64,000 nt of DNA, taken from positions 68,963 through 132,962 of the forward strand of contig JAZKEQ010000016.1 of the NCBI GenBank assembly GCA_040386935.1. The letters are read 5' to 3'. The position numbers were made by a program, and so were the translations under genes. Origin of the DNA: JABMMZ01 sp040386935 (GTDB lineage Bacteria; Bacteroidota; Bacteroidia; NS11-12g; UBA955). The notes under the pieces are model-generated. The model was not told where the DNA came from and did no database searches. It worked only from the letters and a program-made list of their open reading frames with translations. Below are positions 17,664 to 25,704 of this stretch, piece after piece. Numbering within the stretch: position 1 is the stretch's first letter; each line of letters starts with the position of its first letter.

Positions 17664-19304
17664 ATGAGCGACACATTTTATATACCGATACAATCAATGA
17701 ATTTAGCTCACTATTTAGGGAGTGGAATCATTGTGCCATCTATCTATATCGAAAATAAAAATCCTGACATTCAAGATAGATTTAAAAATTATTTATTACT
17801 TAGTTCTTTTAAATTTACAAGAGATACGAATTGTGCTATTGAAATTGTTTTAAATACCAACGAAGAATCACCAAAAAAAATAAGTGAGCATTTCTATTTG
17901 TTTAATATGCCATTACCCATATCAAGAATTAAAAACATTTATTTCAGGAACGAAGAGCAAAGGGTAAGTACAAACTTTAATATTACTTCAGGTTCAGCAT
18001 TTATTCCAGAAAGACTTTTAAAGGTTATACAGGAAGAAAGCATTGAAACGAAAGAATTAGAAAATATAGATTACAAATCTTCCGAAATAAATTGGGGTGG
18101 ATATTTAAAAAGGTACGACCAAGTTTTAGGTGGTTTTTCAACTATGAAAATAAGTAAAGAGAATTTTCAAAATTACCCTACTCATTATTTTTCAACTTTA
18201 GGAAACATAAACTCCTTGTTTAGTAAAATTCTCACACAACAGAATATTGATATTGAAAATCGTTTTAAATTTGCGTTTACAGACGAGGGGAAGTTTAAAA
18301 ACTTTCACAATACAATTTATTCTGAAATTAACTTTAATGAGCTTCAACGATATGCAGAAAGTGAAAAGGTTAGATTAGAAACAAAAAATGGCTTAATTCA
18401 AATAGATAAGATTTTAGACAATACGCAAACTTACCTCGTTTCCATTTTAGAAAGTTATGGAGCTGGTAAACGAAAAAAAAATGATGAATTTATTTCTGAT
18501 TTGATTGCAAAGAAATTTGTTGAAAAGAAAAAAGAAGGACTGTCTCTTATTTTTGGACTTAACAAAGGTTACAAAGCATTTAGAAATAAGTATAAAACAA
18601 CCAATTTTGAAGTCGATATTAAGTTCCATCTTGATGGTAAATTGGATTATTACATTATTGAAAGTATCTACCAAAATGTTTTCAACTCTGTGAATGATTC
18701 TTCATCATTTATGTACATAGATAGTTTGTTTTCGGAAGTTAAAAAAGAAGAAAATAAAATTTCAAATTATATTACTTATCAAATGATTGAAGAAACAATT
18801 ATTTGGAAACAAAGAGTACTTACTCCTGTTGAAAAACTTTTAGCTAAAATTGAGGAAATAGTTAGCAAGTGGTTCCCCAGTTTTCTACAAGTAAAAAAAT
18901 ATGAAATTGAACAATATTTCAAGTCTGAAATAGAGCAATTCAAAAATGAAATAGAATGCGAATTAATAAACAACCATAAAGCGGAAATACAGCTATTAAA
19001 CAATATTATTTCCGAAAAAGACAATTCCATAAATCAGCTAGATAAACAGATAAAAGAAACAGCTAAATCAAATGTTAAAAATAAGGAAGAATTAGCTGAA
19101 TATGAAAGCATTGAATATAAAGTTGATAAAGTTAATGAAAGTAATGGCTCATTATTTTCTAGTGATGTTACATTTTCACGAGAATTTGAGTTGAAAAATA
19201 TGTCTGAAGAAGAGTTGAAATCCGTAGCAAAGAAATATAACATCACAAAAAGAAAACCAGAGTTAATAATTGCTGAAATAATAAAACACGAATCTAAAAA
19301 ATGA
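17664..19304 (+). CDS. Unknown coiled-coil protein with a SAP/Rho_N-like tail
   Basis: A 546-residue protein I do not recognise. The N-terminus (FYIPIQSMNLAHYLGSGIIV, then LLLSSFKFTRDTNCAIEIVL) looks like an alpha/beta domain; ADP-ribosyltransferase-like 'NL...L..G.I.PS' character is only a faint resemblance. The middle (~150-400) is helical and charged. Residues ~405-500 are predicted coiled coil (KYEIEQYFKSEIEQFKNEIE, then NNIISEKDNSINQLDKQIKE). The last ~35 residues (MSEEELKSVAKKYNITKRK) have the helix-extended-helix look of a SAP or Rho_N nucleic-acid-binding motif. It is strongly A-rich in base use, unlike carB or uvrA. It starts two bases after the helicase and overlaps the methyltransferase gene by four bases (ATGA). 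It could be the DNA- or RNA-recognising scaffold of the set. Confidence 0.75.
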   Translation: MSDTFYIPIQSMNLAHYLGSGIIVPSIYIENKNPDIQDRFKNYLLLSSFKFTRDTNCAIEIVLNTNEESPKKISEHFYLFNMPLPISRIKNIYFRNEEQRVSTNFNITSGSAFIPERLLKVIQEESIETKELENIDYKSSEINWGGYLKRYDQVLGGFSTMKISKENFQNYPTHYFSTLGNINSLFSKILTQQNIDIENRFKFAFTDEGKFKNFHNTIYSEINFNELQRYAESEKVRLETKNGLIQIDKILDNTQTYLVSILESYGAGKRKKNDEFISDLIAKKFVEKKKEGLSLIFGLNKGYKAFRNKYKTTNFEVDIKFHLDGKLDYYIIESIYQNVFNSVNDSSSFMYIDSLFSEVKKEENKISNYITYQMIEETIIWKQRVLTPVEKLLAKIEEIVSKWFPSFLQVKKYEIEQYFKSEIEQFKNEIECELINNHKAEIQLLNNIISEKDNSINQLDKQIKETAKSNVKNKEELAEYESIEYKVDKVNESNGSLFSSDVTFSREFELKNMSEEELKSVAKKYNITKRKPELIIAEIIKHESKK

Positions 19305-20776
19305 GTTTTCTTAAAAGACTTTATGATGCCTCAAATTCATCAGAAAATTTAGCTGACTTTATACAAAAATATTCGATTGAGATTTATGATTTTTTTATAA
19401 GTCAAAAGAATAGTAGTATCATAATCCATAGATCAAAAATAGAAAACTATATTCTTCCTAAATATAGCATTTACAACAAGTTAGATTATAAAGATAACAA
19501 GAACCAAACATTTCTATTTTGTTTATTAGATGTATCACAACGATTTGGTTTAGCTACTGAATTTGGCCAACTGTTTAATCTTGCCAATCAAAATAGCATT
19601 ACTTTAAATAGTCGTCTGAACGCTACTTCAAAATTTCTTACTAGTATAAACTCCATTAATGATTACGAAAATAGAATAAGTGAGATTTTATCAAATTTAT
19701 CTGTTAGTTTTTTAAAGGAAGAAGATAACGAACAGAAAACAATTTCAACTTTAATTCATTTTTATACAGAAGTATTTTACAATTTTGGTCAACAAAATAC
19801 CGAAAGAGTAATTGAGTTTAAAAGGAAATTACTTGAGGAATTAAAAAAGGACGAATTTAAGTTTCTTCATACGCAAAGTGTTGATGAAGTTTTGTCATAT
19901 TCGTTAGAAAATATCGATGAACTTTATCAAGCAGTTCATACAAAACTAGATGAGATCTTAGAAAGAGCAAGTCAGTATCTTTCTTTTAATATTGAACCAC
20001 ACTTAATTGAATTTGATAGTCATTACGCAGAATTGTTAGCTACCATTTCTGCCAACTTTAAAGAAATTCAAAAATTATGTGCTGAATTATATTCTGTGGT
20101 AGCAAGCAATGAAATCTTCTGGTCTTTACAAAGAGGCGTTAAGGTTTTAACAGAGCAAAATCAATTACTAGCGTACTTAAACAGTTACGGAAAAATGCAC
20201 CACGCAAAAATGATGAGTGCAATTAGCTCAATTGAACTAAATGATTTACAAGAAGACCTTGAAGTTTATGATTGGGGTTGTGGTCAGGGATTAGCTTCAG
20301 TTTGTATTATAGAATATCTACATAATCAAAAAATAAACTATTCGTTTAAAAAATTTACATTAATTGAACCTTCTGAAATAGCAATAAAAAGAGCTTCATT
20401 ACACATAAGAAAATTTATAGCAGATGTACAAATTTTGACAATAAACAAAGACTTAGATTCATTAGAAAATGATGATTTTGAAATCGTTAATAGCAGGACA
20501 TATATTCATCTTTTTTCTAATATTCTCGATATTGACCTGTTTTCTATGACTAACTTAATCGATTTGATTAAATTCAACTTTAAAGGAAAAAATATTTTTC
20601 TTTGTGTAAGTCCGTTTGTCGATACCTTTAAGACTGAACGCATAAACGGTTTTGTACAATCCTTTAGTAGTAATACAAATTACAAACTTATTTCTAACAT
20701 ATCAGAAAGAAAAGGAGAATGGGCAGGAACAACTTGGTCAAGGGTGATAAGAGTCTTTAAATGTAATATCGAATAA
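19301..20776 (+). CDS. Protein with long helical N-terminus and C-terminal SAM methyltransferase domain
   Basis: A 491-residue protein. The first ~300 residues are mostly helical with no recognised domain (FLKRLYDASNSSENLADFIQ; FCLLDVSQRFGLATEFGQLF). From about residue 315 a class I methyltransferase fold is clear: motif I LEVYDWGCGQGLASVCI, an acidic end of beta 2 (FTLIEPSEIAIKRASLHIRK), post-II (VQILTINKDLDSL), a motif around beta 4 (FEIVNSRTYIHLFSNILDID), and a late strand KNIFLCVSPFVD. The 'HLFSNILD' loop recurs, as I recall, in uncharacterised methyltransferases beside helicases. There is no NPPY/DPPY motif, so N6-adenine or N4-cytosine DNA methylation is not indicated. Its substrate is unknown. 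It is the last gene of the operon, and a 1 kb gap follows. Confidence 0.78.
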   Translation: MSFLKRLYDASNSSENLADFIQKYSIEIYDFFISQKNSSIIIHRSKIENYILPKYSIYNKLDYKDNKNQTFLFCLLDVSQRFGLATEFGQLFNLANQNSITLNSRLNATSKFLTSINSINDYENRISEILSNLSVSFLKEEDNEQKTISTLIHFYTEVFYNFGQQNTERVIEFKRKLLEELKKDEFKFLHTQSVDEVLSYSLENIDELYQAVHTKLDEILERASQYLSFNIEPHLIEFDSHYAELLATISANFKEIQKLCAELYSVVASNEIFWSLQRGVKVLTEQNQLLAYLNSYGKMHHAKMMSAISSIELNDLQEDLEVYDWGCGQGLASVCIIEYLHNQKINYSFKKFTLIEPSEIAIKRASLHIRKFIADVQILTINKDLDSLENDDFEIVNSRTYIHLFSNILDIDLFSMTNLIDLIKFNFKGKNIFLCVSPFVDTFKTERINGFVQSFSSNTNYKLISNISERKGEWAGTTWSRVIRVFKCNIE

Positions 20777-20993
20777 GCAACTCTGACCCCTCCTGAAATT
20801 ACTTGACACATTGAGGGTTTAAATTTTAAATGTTCTTGTCAGTAATTATTCTTATTACTAAAACTAATATACAAGTATAAAAATTACTTGTAAAATGTAT
20901 TACAGGATTAATTCTTATTCCTGATTTAGCTTACTTAATGGGTCCTTATTTCTAATCATGATTACAGTCCGGTTTTTAATTACTATTTAGCCA

Positions 20994-21064
20994 TGTCACT
21001 GAAATTAAGTATTACTAATAGTTGATGTCACTAAAAAGTCTTAATCCTAAAATAGCTTGTCACT
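20994..21064 (+). repeat. Three TGTCACT repeats at 32-bp spacing
   Basis: TGTCACT starts at 20994, 21026 and 21058, exactly 32 bp apart. Two copies are preceded by TAG within ~7 bp and the first two are followed by a base and AAA. Similarity beyond the heptamer is weak. Confidence 0.55.
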
Positions 21065-21208
21065 CAATTTTGGGGTTTATTTTCATAGGATTTTGATTTC
21101 CAGTATTTCTTCAAAACCCCATGTTGTTGATGAGCCATAACCGGTGTAAGTCTACCGCAGCTGTCGTGTATTCTTATCTCATTGTATTTGGTTACAGCGC
21201 CCAACTGC

Positions 21209-21439
21209 CTTTAAAATGGTGTTTTCCGCAAATGGGGAACCACTTTCCCCATTTGGGGAACTGCATTCCCTATTTAGAGTACCATGTTCTCAGTTTAGGG
21301 GAATGTTTTCTCTCTTTAGCGCACCCGAGTTGCTATATAGCGCACCAGAGGCTACATTTAGCGCACTGCATTCCCTCTTTAGCGCAACGCAGGATAAAAA
21401 TAGCGCACTTCAGTTGCATTTTAGCGCACCCGAGTTGCT
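21209..21439. repeat. 21-bp tandem minisatellite, 11 units
   Basis: Eleven consecutive units of exactly 21 bp with no indel. Each unit has the head (n)TTTAGCGCAC or a relative (TTTGGGGAAC, TTTAGAGTAC, TTTAGGGGAA) followed by ~10 more variable bases. The right six units share AGCGCA; the left ones carry GGGGAA. Some variable halves recur: CTGCATTCCCT in the units at 21251 and 21356, and CCCGAGTTGCT at 21314 and 21419. Because 21 is a multiple of three, reading frames stay open and show heptapeptide periodicity (e.g. FSAPELL), but there is no evidence of translation. Confidence 0.9.
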
Positions 21440-21556
21440 ATTTTAGAAATAAAATGATGGCTAGTGATAGCAAAAGTTAAGCGTAGGTCAGTAAAATGCC
21501 TACTTGTTCTAATAAAACAAATGTTTAGTAAATCCGAGTTTTTTATAGAACAATTG

Positions 21557-21583
21557 TGATAATGAGGAATATTGGTATATTGC
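21557..21583. repeat. Dispersed motif, copy 3 of 3
   Basis: GATAATG, AGG, AATATTGGTATATT, GCAGGT, 263 bp before hsdM. It shares a GTTTTTT upstream flank and a downstream TGCATATAyATA with copy 2. Confidence 0.75.
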
Positions 21584-21845
21584 AGGTTTATAAAAAAAAT
21601 TGCATATACATAGTTTTTGCCAGGATATACTAAGGTTTTGAAGATAAACTTCCTTTATAAATAAATCATGCTACTTGACGGAAGGGGTTTACTAATAAAA
21701 TAAGCAGATAGAAAGTAAATGAAAAATAGCCAGTCCTTCACAATACCAAAAGAATCAATTTACCCTATATTTCAAATAACAGTAATGCGTATAAAAAGCT
21801 TAAATTAGCAGCCATTAAATTAATTATTACTTAACGGAATATAGA

Positions 21846-23384
21846 ATGGCTAAACAAAAAGCGACAACGGAAGAACCTTTAGAGAAGCAATTGTGGAAGA
21901 CCGCAGACAAACTTCGAAAGAATATTGATGCCGCGGAATACAAGCACATTGTTTTGGGTTTAATCTTCTTAAAATATATTTCCGATGCTTTCGAAGAATT
22001 ATATGCAAAACTAAAGGCAGATGAAGGAAACGGTGCAGACCCCGAAGACAAAGACGAATACAAAGCGGAAAATGTATTCTTTGTTCCGCAGGATGCAAGA
22101 TGGAATTATTTGCAATCAAAAGCTAAACAACCTGAAATTGGAAAGTTTGTGGACGATGCAATGGATGCCATTGAAAAAGAAAACGCTTCGTTGAAAGGTG
22201 TTTTACCAAAAGTATTTGCCCGACAAAATCTTGACCCGACCAGTTTGGGCGAATTGATTGATTTAGTCGGAAACATTGCCTTAGGTGATGCCAAAGCTAG
22301 AAGTGCCGATGTGCTTGGACACGTTTTTGAATATTTCTTAGGTGAGTTTGCCCTTGCAGAAGGCAAGAAAGGCGGACAGTTCTATACACCAAGAAGCGTT
22401 GTAGAATTATTGGTTGAAATGTTAGAGCCATACAAAGGACGAGTGTTTGACCCTTGTTGTGGTTCAGGTGGTATGTTTGTTCACTCCGAAAAATTTGTAA
22501 CCGAACACCAAGGAAAAGTAAACGACATTTCCATTTACGGACAAGAGAGCAACCAAACCACTTGGCGACTGGCGAAGATGAACTTAGCTATTCGTGGCAT
22601 TGACAGCTCACAAGTGAAATGGAATAACGAAGGTTCTTTTTTGAACGATGCACACAAAGACCTGAAAGCCGATTACATCATTGCCAATCCACCATTCAAT
22701 GTGAGTGATTGGGGCGGTGATTTAATGCGAACCGATGGACGTTGGCAATATGGCACACCACCAACAGGTAACGCCAACTTTGCTTGGATGCAACATTTTA
22801 TTTACCATTTAGCACCAAGCGGACAAGCTGGTGTCGTTTTGGCAAAAGGTGCTTTGACTTCTAAAACATCAGGTGAAGGCGACATTAGAAAAGCGTTGGT
22901 AGAAAACGGTTTCATTGATTGTATAGTAAACCTGCCTGCCAAGTTGTTTTTAAATACTCAAATTCCTGCTGCCTTATGGTTTATGAGTCGCAACCGTAAA
23001 AACGGAAAATTCAGAGACCGCAGCAATGAAATTTTATTTATTGATGCCCGAAACTTAGGGCATTTGATAAACCGCAGAACCCGTGAACTTTCAAAGGAAG
23101 ACATTGATAAAATTGTAAGCACTTACCACAATTGGCGAAATCTTGATGGAAAGTATGAAGACATTGCGGGCTTTTGTGCAGCTGCTCCGGTAAGCAAGAT
23201 TAAAGAATTGGATTATGTGCTTACTCCGGGCAGATATGTTGGTTTACCTGATGAAGAAGATGACTTCAATTTTGCTGAACGCTTTGCAAGCCTAAAGGCA
23301 GAATTGGAAGCACAACTAAAAGAAGAAGTTAAACTCAATGAATTTATTTCTGCTAACCTTTTAAAGATTAAAGTCAATGAGTGA
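21846..23384 (+). CDS. hsdM: Type I restriction-modification system, methyltransferase subunit
   Basis: A 512-residue HsdM. The N-terminal helical HsdM_N domain (LEKQLWKTADKLRKNIDAAE, then VLGLIFLKYISDAFEELY) is followed by the N6-adenine methyltransferase domain with SAM motif FDPCCGSGGMFVHS (~residues 201-214) and catalytic NPPF (IIANPPFNVSDWGG, ~residue 280). With HsdS it methylates adenine in a bipartite DNA target; with HsdR it restricts unmodified DNA. Length is normal for the family and all motifs are intact. It overlaps hsdS by 8 bp and heads a six-gene operon. Its base use (~40% G+C by eye) is closer to the host than that of the preceding operon. Confidence 0.96.
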   Translation: MAKQKATTEEPLEKQLWKTADKLRKNIDAAEYKHIVLGLIFLKYISDAFEELYAKLKADEGNGADPEDKDEYKAENVFFVPQDARWNYLQSKAKQPEIGKFVDDAMDAIEKENASLKGVLPKVFARQNLDPTSLGELIDLVGNIALGDAKARSADVLGHVFEYFLGEFALAEGKKGGQFYTPRSVVELLVEMLEPYKGRVFDPCCGSGGMFVHSEKFVTEHQGKVNDISIYGQESNQTTWRLAKMNLAIRGIDSSQVKWNNEGSFLNDAHKDLKADYIIANPPFNVSDWGGDLMRTDGRWQYGTPPTGNANFAWMQHFIYHLAPSGQAGVVLAKGALTSKTSGEGDIRKALVENGFIDCIVNLPAKLFLNTQIPAALWFMSRNRKNGKFRDRSNEILFIDARNLGHLINRRTRELSKEDIDKIVSTYHNWRNLDGKYEDIAGFCAAAPVSKIKELDYVLTPGRYVGLPDEEDDFNFAERFASLKAELEAQLKEEVKLNEFISANLLKIKVNE

Positions 23385-24498
23385 GTGGAAGGAAATGAAA
23401 TTGCAGGAAGTGCTTGATTTTGGAAATGGAAAAGTAAAACCTAAAAATCAAGGCGACATTCCAATTTATGGTGGAAATGGAATCTTAGGTTATGGAGATG
23501 ATGCCAACTATACAGGTGAAACAATTGTAATTGGACGTGTTGGCGCTTATTGTGGAGCTGTGTACTATGAAAATAGACCAATTTGGGTTTCGGATAACGC
23601 CTTATCAGCAAAACCTAAAGGAAAAAATAACACAAAGTTTCTTTATTATTTTTTAAGGCATAATAATTTGAATCAATGGGCAGGTGGCTCAAGTCATCCA
23701 CTTGTTACTCAAACTTTATTGAATTCTTTAGAATTTTCAATATGCTCCAATCCAAACACACAAACCGCCATTGCTTCAATTCTCAGCAGTTTAGACGATA
23801 AAATAGAACTGTTGCACCGCCAAAACACTACCTTAGAAAAAATGGCGGAAACGCTGTTTAGACAGTGGTTTGTGGAAGAAGCGAAGGAGGATTGGGAGAA
23901 GTTTGAATTAGGACAACTTATTGAAATTAATGGTGGTTTTTCATATAAAGGAGAATATATCGGAACAGGTGAAGCATTACTTCTCGGAATGGGATGTGTT
24001 TCATTTCAAGATAGATTTTTAACCAATGGAGCAAGACCATATTCTGGAGATTGCCCAGAAAAATATTTAGTAAATCCTAATGATTTGGTAGTTGCAACAA
24101 GGCAGCAGTCGGACAATCTACCTATACTTGGATTTCCTGCTATTATTCCCCCTGAATTTAAGGGAAAGAAAGTTATTGTAGGTGCAAATTTATATCGAGT
24201 AAAAAACAATACACAAATAGATAATTATCTTTTCTATTTGATTTTAAGGTCAGCAGAATATCGACAACATATTCTTGCATCTTCAAAAGGTTCTACGGTT
24301 AGAATGATTACGAAAGATGCAATAGAGAAGTATAAAATTGCTTTTCCTCCTAAAGAAGGTATTGAGAATTTAATGCAGCTACTTAAACCAATAAACGAAA
24401 AATCTATAACAAATCAAACTCAAATTCTCACTCTTACAGCATTACAGGATACTTTGTTGCCAAAATTAATGCGTGGAGAAGTAACTGTTGAACCATAA
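23377..24498 (+). CDS. hsdS: Type I restriction-modification system, specificity subunit
   Basis: A 373-residue HsdS with the usual duplicated plan: first target-recognition domain (~1-130, from MKLQEVLDFGNGKVKPKNQG), the central conserved helix (IASILSSLDDKIELLHRQN, then AETLFRQWFVEE), a second recognition domain starting FELGQLIEINGGFSYKG (~168) and the distal conserved helix (QILTLTALQDTLLPKLMRGE). Each recognition domain reads one half of the split DNA target, so the sequence specificity cannot be deduced by eye. The stop and the start of the next gene share one base (TAATG), which indicates translational coupling. Confidence 0.95.
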   Translation: MSEWKEMKLQEVLDFGNGKVKPKNQGDIPIYGGNGILGYGDDANYTGETIVIGRVGAYCGAVYYENRPIWVSDNALSAKPKGKNNTKFLYYFLRHNNLNQWAGGSSHPLVTQTLLNSLEFSICSNPNTQTAIASILSSLDDKIELLHRQNTTLEKMAETLFRQWFVEEAKEDWEKFELGQLIEINGGFSYKGEYIGTGEALLLGMGCVSFQDRFLTNGARPYSGDCPEKYLVNPNDLVVATRQQSDNLPILGFPAIIPPEFKGKKVIVGANLYRVKNNTQIDNYLFYLILRSAEYRQHILASSKGSTVRMITKDAIEKYKIAFPPKEGIENLMQLLKPINEKSITNQTQILTLTALQDTLLPKLMRGEVTVEP

Positions 24499-25151
24499 TG
24501 AACAAGCTAAAGAGGACAATAGAGCAATATGGGCGTTGGACGGAACTGTCAATTTACATTGGTAGAATAGAAACGCATATTGAATCTGATTTTAGCCACT
24601 CATTAGAAAATGCTAAAGCATTATTAGAAACTATTGGTAAAGAAATTTGCCAATCGAAAGGAATCCAATTAAGCGAAACATCAAGCATTAACGGAGTTCT
24701 GAAAAATGCCTTTTCATCTTTAGGTTATACAAACAGCAACTTGGTTAATCAAATTGCTTCTGCCCTTGCTACCATTGGTCAGCAAGTTGGCGAATTAAGA
24801 AATGAAATTGGCATTTCATCACACGGCAAATCGTTGGAAGAAATCAGAGAAAGAAATAACCGTGTGGACATTCTTACAAGAGAATTTTTAATTGATACTG
24901 TTGAAATAGTTTCTTGTTTCCTGATACGGAATTATGAAAACGAAAATCCACGCAAACCAAATGAAACCTTAGAAGAAACTTTAGACTATTGGGAAGCTGA
25001 AGAATTCAACGAATTTTGGGATGATTCATTTGGTGAATTTGAAATGGCCAACTATTCATATTCAGCCAGTGAAATTTTATTTAACGTAGATAAGCAAGCT
25101 TATATTAATGAATACAACGCCTTTTCGGCAAGTGAAACAAACAAAGAGTAA
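24498..25151 (+). CDS. Abi_C-like (abortive infection C-terminal domain) protein
   Basis: A 217-residue soluble, helical protein. Residues ~25-115 carry the pattern of the Abi_C family: helix RIETHIESDFSHSLENAKALLETIGKEIC, then INGVLKNAFSSLG, then LVNQIASALATIGQQVGELRNEIGISSHGKS. The 'LRNExG-xxHG' ending is the family's most constant part and also occurs in HEPN-like RNase folds (R-x4-6-H). I therefore suspect a HEPN-related RNase or a toxin-like effector, as inference. The remaining ~100 residues are acidic with no recognised domain (EETLDYWEAEEFNEFWDDS). It lies inside the RM operon, overlapping hsdS by a single base and 17 bp ahead of the next gene, so it is co-expressed with modification. 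Confidence 0.75.
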   Translation: MNKLKRTIEQYGRWTELSIYIGRIETHIESDFSHSLENAKALLETIGKEICQSKGIQLSETSSINGVLKNAFSSLGYTNSNLVNQIASALATIGQQVGELRNEIGISSHGKSLEEIRERNNRVDILTREFLIDTVEIVSCFLIRNYENENPRKPNETLEETLDYWEAEEFNEFWDDSFGEFEMANYSYSASEILFNVDKQAYINEYNAFSASETNKE

Positions 25152-25168
25152 AAAACACAAACAACAAT

Positions 25169-25693
25169 ATGGCAAAACTACTCTATCAACTTTTTTTAGC
25201 ATTCAATTCAACTTGGTTGATAGTTGTAGTCTTTTTGGTTAAGGAAAAGTATTCATTCAATTTTTTAAACACTTATTCTTCATATTATTCATGGGGGCTT
25301 TTCATATTATTACCAATAATTTTAACTGCATTAAGTTTTCTAATTGCATTGAGTTTGCCTAAGGATTCACTGCAAAGTAGTTCAGTTAAAGAAATTGAGC
25401 TAGCTAATAATAATTTTTTGCCGACTTATTTGGGGTACTTTTTTGTTTCCCTTGGCGTTGAAGATGTTTCAACTTTAATTGTAGTATTTGCGATTATATA
25501 TGTTTTCACATTCTTATCGCAAACACTCTATTTCAACCCCATTTTTTTACTTTTCGGTTATCATTTTTATTTTATTAAAACCTCAGGTAACGTCAAAATA
25601 TTCCTGATTACAAGGAAAAAATTGAAAACGCCTGGACAAGATAGTTTTGAAAAACTTAGGAGGATTAATAACTACACATTCATAGAACTTTAG
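25169..25693 (+). CDS. Four-span membrane protein resembling KwaA of the Kiwa defence system
   Basis: A 174-residue integral membrane protein with four hydrophobic stretches: LFLAFNSTWLIVVVFLV (~8-24), YYSWGLFILLPIILTALSFL (~38-57), DVSTLIVVFAIIYVFTFLSQ (~97-116) and PIFLLFGYHFYFI (~121-133). It ends in a charged cytosolic tail (LITRKKLKTPGQDSFEKLRR). KwaA is a four-span membrane protein of similar size always paired with KwaB, and here the next gene, 11 bp away, looks like KwaB. The call rests on topology, size and partner and not on a clear residue signature. Family knowledge: Kiwa senses phage attack at the membrane and blocks phage DNA replication and late transcription. A generic hypothetical membrane protein is the alternative. 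Confidence 0.6.
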   Translation: MAKLLYQLFLAFNSTWLIVVVFLVKEKYSFNFLNTYSSYYSWGLFILLPIILTALSFLIALSLPKDSLQSSSVKEIELANNNFLPTYLGYFFVSLGVEDVSTLIVVFAIIYVFTFLSQTLYFNPIFLLFGYHFYFIKTSGNVKIFLITRKKLKTPGQDSFEKLRRINNYTFIEL

Positions 25694-25704
25694 AAAGATT
25701 TTAT

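Larger units (their letters stand above)
20777..21845. other. 1.07-kb gap between two defence-type operons, with repeats
   Basis: No convincing gene. It holds, left to right: three TGTCACT heptamers at exact 32-bp spacing (20994, 21026, 21058); an 8-bp inverted repeat TGGGGTTT/AAACCCCA near 21071-21120; an 11-unit 21-bp minisatellite (21209-21439); and copy 3 of the dispersed motif (21557-21583). The TGTCACT array resembles the multiple terminal repeats of some transposon ends, and an element remnant is possible, but no transposase fragment was found. Confidence 0.6.

Noticed and set aside
21209..21439. CRISPR array
   Set aside because: The conserved head is only ~10 bp and the variable part ~11 bp, units are degenerate, some variable parts recur, and no cas gene is near.
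21121..21480. Overlapping plus-strand reading frames across the 21-bp minisatellite
   Set aside because: They remain open mainly because the repeat length is a multiple of three. Two frames are equally open, there is no promoter box or plausible ribosome site, and the peptides have no family character.
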